Source: Clostridiales bacterium (GTDB lineage: Bacteria; Bacillota; Limnochordia; Darwinibacteriales; B1SED10-159). From it: a DNA stretch of 37,643 nucleotides. Positions 31,093-37,643 of this stretch are shown one piece after another. Position 1 is the stretch's first letter. Each line of letters opens with the position of its first letter. The notes under the pieces are model-generated. The model did not search any database. It saw only the letters and a list, made by a program, of their open reading frames with translations, and had not been told where the DNA came from. The translations under genes and the position numbers were made by a program. The stretch lies in contig PUOC01000069.1 of assembly GCA_003551965.1 (NCBI GenBank), forward strand, positions 1 through 37,643, read 5' to 3'.

Positions 31093-32403
31093 CTAGAGAT
31101 GGCCGCCGAGAGCCTTGATTGGAGGTAAGTCAGCCGCCGAACGCGCCGGCCAGTACGCCGAGGCCAGACAGACGAAGGTCAAGATTGCAAAGTGCAACAG
31201 GACCACCTGCGGAACTAGCTGGAACGTAAACCTCCCTTGGGCGAGAAAAAACTGCAGGCCCGGTTCGGCCACCGTCAGCCGGGACACCACCGTCATGGCT
31301 CCTAAGGCCAACCCGAGGCCGACAACGCCGCCGAACAGTCCGAGAAACGCTGCCTCGGCCAGGAAGATGCGCCGCACCGTGGGACGCTGCATGCCTAGGG
31401 CCCGCATGGTGCCGATCTCCTTCGTCCGTTCGAGGACGATCATTCGGAACGTATTCGTAATTCCTACCACAATGATAACCAGCAGCACTGCGAACACGCC
31501 CAACGACAGCCGGTCAAGTACCAGCACCACGGCTTCAATCGGTTCCATGATGTCGTTGATCGTTGCGATCGTGAAGCGGATGCCGTCCCAGGGTTCAGGG
31601 GCCTGCTGCTGGCCGAAGGGTCCGAACCCGAAGGCCGCAGCCTGGTCGTCCCCATCTTCCCCAACCGGCCGCAGAGGCAGCACGTCGCGGAACTGGTCGG
31701 CCATCTTGTCCGCCGCAAACAGATCATGCAGGAACAGGTTGAGAGACTGGTAGCTGTCCGATGGGAGGTTCAACAGTGTATTGACGTATGCCCGGTGGCC
31801 GAATGCCGCCGACATACCGAGTTCCGCCTGGTCTTCAATGAACGCCCGCACCCAAAACTCGCCGACGTTGCGCTGCCCAGTCACGGTATCCAGGCGTATC
31901 AACACCGTCTCTCCCAGCTCCACCCCCAGGCGCTGAGCCAGAGAGTCCGGCAGGGCAATCGCTTGATCGTCTTCCATCACCGCTTCCAGACTGCCGGCGG
32001 TGACCGCAACACTCGTGCGCAGCCGCTCTTCGGCCTGGAAGTCTACACCGTAGAGCATCTGGGCCGACTGCCGCGAGCCGAAGACGACGGTTCCGAACGT
32101 CTGGGAACGGCGGGTGATGGACGCGATCTCGGCGCTGTTCGTTTCGAGCAAGGTCTGCAGTCTATCGTCGAAATCGATGCGGGAAACCACGCGCCCGGTC
32201 TCGGTGATCTCCTGTCCGCTGACAAAGACGTGACCGCCCAGCGCATGTGACAGATTGTCTCGCACATTGGTCAGCATGCCCTCGGTGAATCCGTTCATCA
32301 GGGTAATCATCAGCATGCCGAAGGCGATAGCCCCGGCCAGAAGCAGCGAACGCCGTTTCTGTCGGAACACGCTGCGGACAGCTGTCTTTAGTACCGTACG
32401 CAT
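31093..32403 (-). CDS. FtsX/MacB-family ABC transporter permease (LolC/E-like) B
   Basis: 436 residues. One N-terminal membrane helix (RRSLLLAGAIAFGMLMITLMNGF), a periplasmic domain of about 220 residues, and three C-terminal helices (VFAVLLVIIVVGITNTFRMIV; FLGLFGGVVGLGLALGAMTVV; VVLLHFAILTFVCLASAYWPA), the layout of MacB/LolCE permeases. Conserved cytoplasmic segment ERTKEIGTMRALGMQRPTVRRIFLAEA contacts the ATPase. GAGGTGA precedes the ATG by 4 bases, and only 9 bases separate it from the previous permease stop. These permeases move substrates within or out of the inner membrane by a mechanotransmission mechanism. Confidence 0.93.
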   Translation of the reverse strand: MRTVLKTAVRSVFRQKRRSLLLAGAIAFGMLMITLMNGFTEGMLTNVRDNLSHALGGHVFVSGQEITETGRVVSRIDFDDRLQTLLETNSAEIASITRRSQTFGTVVFGSRQSAQMLYGVDFQAEERLRTSVAVTAGSLEAVMEDDQAIALPDSLAQRLGVELGETVLIRLDTVTGQRNVGEFWVRAFIEDQAELGMSAAFGHRAYVNTLLNLPSDSYQSLNLFLHDLFAADKMADQFRDVLPLRPVGEDGDDQAAAFGFGPFGQQQAPEPWDGIRFTIATINDIMEPIEAVVLVLDRLSLGVFAVLLVIIVVGITNTFRMIVLERTKEIGTMRALGMQRPTVRRIFLAEAAFLGLFGGVVGLGLALGAMTVVSRLTVAEPGLQFFLAQGRFTFQLVPQVVLLHFAILTFVCLASAYWPARSAADLPPIKALGGHL

Positions 32404-32412
32404 GTGCTCACC

Positions 32413-33897
32413 TCATTCACTGTGAATGGCCTTGACCGGCGGCGTATTCAGGATTATCGCAGTCGGGTAGAGACTCGATACCACGGCCACTGCCACCAGA
32501 AGGGCCAACGACACGGCCACCGACGCCCACGAAAGCGTCGGGTGCAGGACGGATCCGCCAAAAATGATCTCGAAGAACATGTTCGGCGCCTGGATACCCT
32601 GTGACCTGAGCAACGTCAGCAGCACGCCTCCCGCCGCGATGCCCACCGCGCCCGAGATTACGGAGAGGAGCAGCGCTTCCCACAACATCATTCGGCGGAT
32701 GAAACCTTTCTGCGCTCCAATGGCCCGCATGGTGCCGAACTCGGACAGGCGCTGCGTCACCGATATGACCAGTGTGTTCATGATGATAATGACAGCGACG
32801 ACAGCGATCACCAGGACCACGGCATTGAACGCCCATCGCACACCGAACGAAACGTCAGCCATGGGGCCCGCCGCTTGTCGCCAATCGGCCACCTTTCCGC
32901 TGACATTGCGGGCGTCGAAAAAAGCGTCGATGTCGGCCCTGGCCTGATAGAGATACCGCTCGTCCGTAAGCCGCAGCAGAACGAAGTGCCAGGCGGCGGG
33001 ATCCTGCCAGTCCGGCAGAGCTGATTCAGCATCGGTATCCGGGCCGAGGATAGCGAGAAAATCCTGCTCACCGGCGGCGCCTTCCTCGGCTACATCCACG
33101 AGGAAGTCATCGGTTTGAGCGAACAGCTCGTCGACTTCTTGAATCTCGAAAACCCGCTGCTGTTCGGGGCTTAATTCGCCGGGTTCGACGCGAGTCAGCG
33201 CCATGCCGCTGAGCGCCCGCAGCGTGGTGATGTCTACTAGCGACACCATGTCCAACTGGGGGTTGGAGTGATGAAAGGCGTACATACCCACGACGGGGAC
33301 TTCTCGAATCCGCATCCCACCTATCGTGCTTAGGCTGGTCAGAAGCAATTTGTCTCCGGTTTCAAGGGGCGCCTCAAGGCGTTCATTCAAAAACTCGGCG
33401 GCAGTCGCACTGAGGAGCACACCCGTTTCGCCTGGTTCCAGAAAACGGCCGGCCGTCAGGCGAATATTGTTCGGGAAGGCATCCTGGTAGGCCGCTGGTT
33501 CGATGCCGAACAGGGATACAGGCGTTCGAGCGTCCCCACGGGCTTCTGCCAGGGCAAAACCCGTGCCCTGTGGGCTGGCGGCCGCTGTGTACGGTTGATC
33601 ATGCAGAAAATCCAGGAGTTCAGCATAGGCTGGCACCAGCGGAATTGCTCGGTCCATGGCCGTCATGTCTTGGTAGCCGAACATGGTCAGCCGGCCGGGA
33701 GCCGCGCCGCTGATCATCAGGTGGCCTGTGAAGTTCTGGATGTAGAGGCGCTCGATCCCCTGCGCCGCCGAATCCATGAGCGAATTGCCCACCACCAGAA
33801 CCAGCATGCCTATGGCCAGCAGTGTTCCGACGATAACCGTTTTAGCGCGATGTTCCCGGAGGCTCCGCCACGCGATAGTAGCGATGAGAGTGTTCAT
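32413..33897 (-). CDS. FtsX/MacB-family ABC transporter permease (LolC/E-like) A
   Basis: 494 residues, same architecture as its neighbour but with a longer periplasmic domain (about 300 residues, acidic, including VDELFAQTDDFLVDVAEEGAAG). N-terminal helix AKTVIVGTLLAIGMLVLVVGN; C-terminal helices AFNAVVLVIAVVAVIIIMNTLVI, LLLSVISGAVGIAAGGVLLTLL and SVAVSLALLVAVAVVSSLYP. The coupling segment RLSEFGTMRAIGAQKGFIRRMMLWEA is clear. The ATG overlaps the stop of the ATPase gene (ATGA). Two unequal permeases suggest a heterodimer as in LolC-LolE, unlike the homodimeric MacB. Confidence 0.93.
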   Translation of the reverse strand: MNTLIATIAWRSLREHRAKTVIVGTLLAIGMLVLVVGNSLMDSAAQGIERLYIQNFTGHLMISGAAPGRLTMFGYQDMTAMDRAIPLVPAYAELLDFLHDQPYTAAASPQGTGFALAEARGDARTPVSLFGIEPAAYQDAFPNNIRLTAGRFLEPGETGVLLSATAAEFLNERLEAPLETGDKLLLTSLSTIGGMRIREVPVVGMYAFHHSNPQLDMVSLVDITTLRALSGMALTRVEPGELSPEQQRVFEIQEVDELFAQTDDFLVDVAEEGAAGEQDFLAILGPDTDAESALPDWQDPAAWHFVLLRLTDERYLYQARADIDAFFDARNVSGKVADWRQAAGPMADVSFGVRWAFNAVVLVIAVVAVIIIMNTLVISVTQRLSEFGTMRAIGAQKGFIRRMMLWEALLLSVISGAVGIAAGGVLLTLLRSQGIQAPNMFFEIIFGGSVLHPTLSWASVAVSLALLVAVAVVSSLYPTAIILNTPPVKAIHSE

Positions 33898-34577
33898 GGT
33901 TGGCTCACCACCTGGCCGTCGAGGAGTGGGATCACGTGGTGCGCCATGGACACAATGCTGGGATCATGGGTAGAGAAAATGAATGTCGTGTTCAGCTCTT
34001 CGTTCATCTTGTGCATGAGCTCCACGATGGACTGCCCCGTCTTGGAATCCAAGTTAGCCGTCGGTTCGTCGGCTAGGACGATATGCGGTTTTGTGACCAA
34101 GGCGCGGGCAATGGCCACCCGCTGCCGCTGCCCGCCAGACAGTTCGCTTGGGCGGTGGCGGATATGTTCGTGCAGGCCGACGGCCTCTACAAGGTACTCC
34201 AGCCAGTCCTTTTTGGCACCGCTATCCATAATGGGCTTGCCCAGAAGCAGCGGGAACTCGATGTTTTCCAGCACGTTCAGAACCGGGATCAGGTTGAACG
34301 ACTGAAAGATAAAGCCCAGCGTGCGGTGGCGCAGCACCGTCAGCTGCCTGTCCTTGAGGCCGCTGGTGCACTGGCCTTGGATGTATACCTCTCCCTGGGT
34401 CGGGGTGTCAATGCAGCCGATCATGTTGAGGATCGTCGATTTTCCCGAACCGGACGGTCCCGTGATAGAAACAAAATCTCCAACGTCGATCTGCAGGCTC
34501 ACACCCCGCACTGCGGGAACCTGCGTTTTCCCCAACTGATACACTTTGTGTACGTCCCGCAGTTCCACAATGCTCAT
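33894..34577 (-). CDS. LolD/MacB-type ABC transporter ATPase
   Basis: 227 residues from ATG 34577 (MSIVELRDVHKVYQLG), with AGGAG 8 bases upstream; the 50 extra residues in the track are upstream DNA. Motifs: Walker A GPSGSGKST (40-48), signature LSGGQRQRVAIARAL, Walker B IVLADEPTANLD, and the H-loop FSTHDPS. The LADEPTANLDS form is typical of the MacB/LolD/FtsE subfamily that works with FtsX-type permeases. First gene of the five-gene envelope operon and translationally coupled to the first permease. It energises cargo release to the LolA-like carrier (inference). Confidence 0.95.
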   Translation of the reverse strand: MSIVELRDVHKVYQLGKTQVPAVRGVSLQIDVGDFVSITGPSGSGKSTILNMIGCIDTPTQGEVYIQGQCTSGLKDRQLTVLRHRTLGFIFQSFNLIPVLNVLENIEFPLLLGKPIMDSGAKKDWLEYLVEAVGLHEHIRHRPSELSGGQRQRVAIARALVTKPHIVLADEPTANLDSKTGQSIVELMHKMNEELNTTFIFSTHDPSIVSMAHHVIPLLDGQVVSQP

Positions 34578-34821
34578 ACTGTCATCTCCTAGACGGGAAA
34601 GAATCACATTTCCTACTATTAAGAATATCACGTTTCGGGTGGGGCGGGAAGATGATATCCATTGGGAATCAAGGCAATCGAACCCGACCCTTTCCACAAG
34701 CATGGGGCTTTTCCCAACCATAACCAACCACTACAACACCGGTGCACTCGACATTCGTGGGTCATGGTATGGCAGGTAGGTTGTATTCGCAGTTCCTGTG
34801 CAAAGTGGTTCACTTTTTGTG

Positions 34822-35175
34822 TTATAGAATACATGCAAAAAAAGCGGCATCGGCTACGTAGTAGAATCCGCTGCGATCGACCTTGTGCTGTTGCAATAAG
34901 GTGGCGGCATCGTCTATGGTCACGTTGTTGTAAGTTTTATCATCTTCATTGCCGGAGAGGACTTTGGCATCACAGATAATACCGTCAGCGGTTCCCAAAC
35001 CGACTTTCAATTGGTTCTTATCCGGCCGTTTGTCTTTGCTGTGGCCTACGGTGATGGAAATGGCGCCGACTTTCCCGCCTTCGTCTTGGTATTCTCCCCA
35101 CATCACCTTGGATGTCGTATCGTAATTGAGGGCGCGGATACTGAGGGGGTAATGGGAAAACGCATGGTTAGCGAT
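34822..35175 (-). pseudogene. IS1634-type transposase fragment
   Basis: The reading frame ALNYDTTSKVMWGEYQDEGG then GHSKDKRPDKNQLKVGLGTADG and LSGNEDDKTY matches the DDE core start of IS1634 transposases (usual: DTTS....GEY, GYSKD.RPDL.QV..GL, .GN..D). It continues to YYVADAAFF and stops at 34822, so both the C-terminal half and the N-terminus are missing. Relic. Confidence 0.75.
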
Positions 35176-35214
35176 TGTCGAGAAAATCGATCGAGGTCCC
35201 TAATCGAGAGCCTG

Positions 35215-36024
35215 TTCTGCGGAATATGGGATGGCGACATGTACGTCTAGAACGTGGTTCAAGCAGTCCGAGAAACCTATGCAACAGTAGGAGCGGAGGC
35301 GGCGTTGGGCCACAAGTAAAAGAACGAGCCCCCCAATCGAGCCTAAACGCACCGGTAATGTGGAAGCCAGGATCATTGCGCTTGGTTGCATGGAAAGCAA
35401 TTTGAGTTAGAGATCATTGCATCCATTTCCCATATGTCTGTGGACAGGTCCCAAAAAACGGATTTAAACCTCATCTGAAGAAGTGTTAGTGCATTCCGCT
35501 CGAACAGAATGCAGCCTTTGTGGCCACTATGGAAGACGCTTTGGGCATCCACTCGGCGGTGCAATCGTAAAGTCCCAGTCACTTGCATGGATGAAAAGCC
35601 ATATCTACTCTTCGATGAAGCCAGAAAACCAATTCCAGCGACACCAGGGCACGTCCGAAAAGAAGACGATGAATATGTCCGAAAAGAAACTTTCAGCATT
35701 ATGCTGTTCACAGAACCGTCGGGAGGATGGCGCCTCTGGGACGTATCTGAGCGCGGTACCCAGCAGGATTGTGCAGAACAGATGCGAATCGCACGAGAAG
35801 AGCATTATCCAGACTGAGAAACGGTTGTCCTTGTGATGGATAGTCTCAATACCTACAAGACATCAGCGCGGTACGAACGATGTACGGCTGCCCCGGCATT
35901 TCGCCTCAACCAGAGGCTGGAGATCCGCTATACACCCAAACATGGCAGCTGGTTTAACATCACCGGAATTGAGCTCGGTGCACTCAATGCCCAAATCGTC
36001 GGATGCCATTCAGTAAAACGATGA
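35215..36024 (+). pseudogene. IS630-family transposase relic with several stops and frameshifts
   Basis: Reading across frames reconstructs most of an IS630 transposase: VVQAVRETYATVGAEAALGHK (helix-turn-helix part), SPPIEPKRTGNVEARIIALGC, KPHLKKC[stop]CIPLEQNAAFVATMEDALG, then VTCMDEKPYLLFDEARKPIPA (first catalytic Asp), LVMDSLNTY (second Asp) and YTPKHGSWFNITGIELGAL (catalytic Glu). At least two frame changes, a deletion after ALGCMESN, a TAG at the Trp of KKCWCIP, and an in-frame TGA at 35815-35817 (YPD[stop]ETVVLVMD) disable it. It abuts an unrelated IS1634 fragment, so this spot has received two insertions. Confidence 0.85.
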
Positions 36025-36118
36025 GGTAAGAAATAGGAAGTTGGGCGTCAAAGCTCAGCAACTGCCAACGGTCAGTAGACTGGCAATGTGATGTGACTAA
36101 CGCACGCTCTAAAAGGTA

Positions 36119-37525
36119 CTAGCCCGCTTTTCGCATCTGCAGGGCAGACGATAAGATGCACGCCGCCCCAACCATCAGCAAAGCCCACGCTAACCACTCT
36201 GCACCTCGAGGGAACACTGAAGTCACAAAGAGGTAGTCCTGACCTAAAGACCATACCACGAGCAGAATCAAAGCACTCCCGACACCCAGCTGAAAGACTG
36301 CTCTTCGCCTATTGCGTCTAGCGCTCTGCCCAAACACATCTATGCAGAAAAGTGCACCCAAAATCACGAAGGCAAGAAGAACAGATAACGCCCGGAGCAA
36401 ATGTTCGCCGCGGATAATGGCACTCATACCTGGCGCTTCCACGCCTAGCCCGTCGCTCCATAGTCGGAGCAACGCCCCCACAAACGGCCAGCTACGTTGA
36501 CTATTCGTCAAAACAACCAGCGCATCACCAGTCTCAGGAATAGCATGAAAGTGTGTCATGAGACCATTACCTTGACCCCCATGCCATACAGCCCTAACTC
36601 CAGGTTGTAAGCTCTCGACAAAATAGCCCAAGCCATAGGATGGTGAAATCAAGCCATAAATGCCTGAAACTTCCACCTCAGGTGCATACATCGTTTGTAC
36701 AAGACTCTCAGGCAATACCGGATTTTTCGCCATTCCAGCAATCAAGAAGTGCGCTACGTCCTCGGCGGTAGCGAAAAGACCTCCAGATGCCCGCCCCGGA
36801 TATACGTAGACTGGCACCGGATCACCTTGGAAATTGTAACCCGTTGGTATTGGCGGATCGAAATCTTCGGACCAATTGAAACTAGCAGATACCATCCCTA
36901 AGGGCAGCAACACAGTCTCCTCCATGTACTGCGCAAAACTGATCCCTGTGACGTCTTCGATGAGCACCTCTAAGAGGTTGTACCCAGGATTAGAATAGGC
37001 AAATGCTCCACCTGGATTGCGGTCCCATTGAGCCTCCCTGCTTAGACTATCCCTTACGGGGGGAACATTAGCCCAAGGTGCGTATTGATCCATGACATCA
37101 CCGATGGGTAGGCCCGACTGGTGGGTTAAGAGATGCCTGATCGTTGTATCTTGCCACTGCGGGCTTTCCGAAGACCAGCTGGTTATGTACTGTGCTACCG
37201 GTGTGTCCAGTTCGACAACACCATTTTCCACAAGGTGCATGACACCCCAAGCGGTGACCGGCTTACTTATCGACTGAACTCTGCAACGAGTCACGCCTGT
37301 CATAGGAGTACCCTCTTCACTGTCAGCCCAGCCAAAGCCTTGATTCCATACCAACTCACCACCAGAGACCAATGCCACACTAACGCCGGTAATATCATAC
37401 ACGTCCATAATTTTCAGTATAGTTTCTTCCAGAAGTTCAGGCATGGTTTGCTTGGCCTCAGAAGCGGCCATTCGTGATGCCAGTAAGAAAAGGAAGAAAA
37501 AAATTAATGCTTTTTGATTAGTCAT
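36119..37525 (-). CDS. Class C beta-lactamase-type serine hydrolase with C-terminal membrane anchor
   Basis: 468 residues. N-terminal signal or anchor (ALIFFFLFLLASRMA). Beta-lactamase/penicillin-binding fold: SxxK nucleophile motif SISK (Ser85, Lys88) in CRVQSISKPVTAWG, YSN (177-179) in AFAYSNPGYNLLE, and HGG in VWHGGQGNG (KTG-box equivalent). The C-terminal 100 residues or so hold three hydrophobic helices (ALSVLLAFVILGALFCIDVF; AVFQLGVGSALILLVVWSLG; WLAWALLMVGAACILSSAL). Such proteins are often esterases or D-aminopeptidases rather than true beta-lactamases. No good ribosome site precedes ATG 37525. It stands alone next to insertion-sequence relics. Confidence 0.93.
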   Translation of the reverse strand: MTNQKALIFFFLFLLASRMAASEAKQTMPELLEETILKIMDVYDITGVSVALVSGGELVWNQGFGWADSEEGTPMTGVTRCRVQSISKPVTAWGVMHLVENGVVELDTPVAQYITSWSSESPQWQDTTIRHLLTHQSGLPIGDVMDQYAPWANVPPVRDSLSREAQWDRNPGGAFAYSNPGYNLLEVLIEDVTGISFAQYMEETVLLPLGMVSASFNWSEDFDPPIPTGYNFQGDPVPVYVYPGRASGGLFATAEDVAHFLIAGMAKNPVLPESLVQTMYAPEVEVSGIYGLISPSYGLGYFVESLQPGVRAVWHGGQGNGLMTHFHAIPETGDALVVLTNSQRSWPFVGALLRLWSDGLGVEAPGMSAIIRGEHLLRALSVLLAFVILGALFCIDVFGQSARRNRRRAVFQLGVGSALILLVVWSLGQDYLFVTSVFPRGAEWLAWALLMVGAACILSSALQMRKAG

Positions 37526-37643
37526 AATTTTCTGAGGTAATTCTACGAATTGCTGGACAGTATTATCATTTTTAGAAAATCAAAAATATTAAGTACGATT
37601 TATTACTAAATGATCAGTAAAGGACCTGGAATTTTCAGTTAAT
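37526..37643. promoter_or_regulatory. AT-rich region upstream of the serine hydrolase
   Basis: Distinctly richer in A and T than the rest of the window, as expected for a promoter or a transferred segment. It contains TTACT-N8-AGTAA (37603-37620), a 5-bp-arm inverted repeat that could be an operator, and TGATAA/TAATAC-like -10 candidates on the minus strand without a clear -35. Window ends here. Confidence 0.35.

Noticed and set aside
1-37643. CRISPR arrays, tRNA and rRNA genes
   Set aside because: No regularly spaced repeats, tRNA-like T-loops with CCA ends or rRNA signatures were seen on either strand.

Overview
The window is about 37.6 kb of bacterial chromosome with dense, mostly operonic coding. 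Shine-Dalgarno sites are strong (AGGAGG, GGGAGG, GAGGTGA types), as in Firmicutes. However, one operon encodes a beta-barrel protein ending in a C-terminal aromatic residue, a LolA-like carrier and a LolCDE/MacB-type ABC exporter, and the solute-binding protein has a plain signal peptide with no lipobox. Together these suggest an organism with two membranes: a diderm Firmicutes-like lineage (Limnochordia or Halanaerobiales type) or possibly a spirochaete-like one. The lineage is inferred; no rRNA or marker gene is present.

Layout. (1) 1-6.9 kb: the start of an MFS transporter (minus strand) diverges from two formylglycine-type sulfatases (plus strand) across a region with two TetR-type palindromes. 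A 964-residue secreted protein of unknown function follows and ends at a clear intrinsic terminator. (2) 6.9-10.2 kb (minus): a tightly coupled trio of DapA/NanA-type aldolase and two Asp-box (sialidase-fold) proteins. With the sulfatases, this looks like a small glycan-desulfation and sugar-acid catabolic locus. (3) 10.5-12.5 kb (plus): a 660-residue DUF505-like protein, followed by non-coding DNA ending in a terminator. (4) 13.3-17.5 kb (minus): an oligopeptide-type ABC importer (binding protein and two permeases, no ATPases) and a 4HBT thioesterase. (5) 17.6-20.8 kb: coding-poor, decayed DNA with a transposase remnant and a CPBP protease gene broken by an in-frame TGA.

(6) 20.9-27.7 kb (minus): seven genes that look like one transcription unit. 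They encode an SDR related to the NYC1/NOL type, a divergent PlsY, a CrtO-type acyltransferase, a PEP-synthase-like/rifampin-phosphotransferase-like dikinase, and a complete ECF transporter (S, T and a fused double ATPase). The combination of lipid acylation, phosphotransfer and dedicated uptake has no function I can name. (7) 28.9-34.6 kb (minus): a five-gene envelope operon of ABC ATPase, two FtsX/MacB-type permeases, LolA-like periplasmic protein and outer-membrane barrel. It is a candidate inner-to-outer-membrane lipid or lipoprotein trafficking machine. (8) 34.8-36.0 kb: relics of an IS1634-type and an IS630-type transposase. (9) 36.1-37.5 kb (minus): a membrane-anchored class C beta-lactamase-type serine hydrolase with an AT-rich upstream region.

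The two best candidates for undescribed systems are regions 6 and 7. All functional names come from motifs read by eye; no database search was run.
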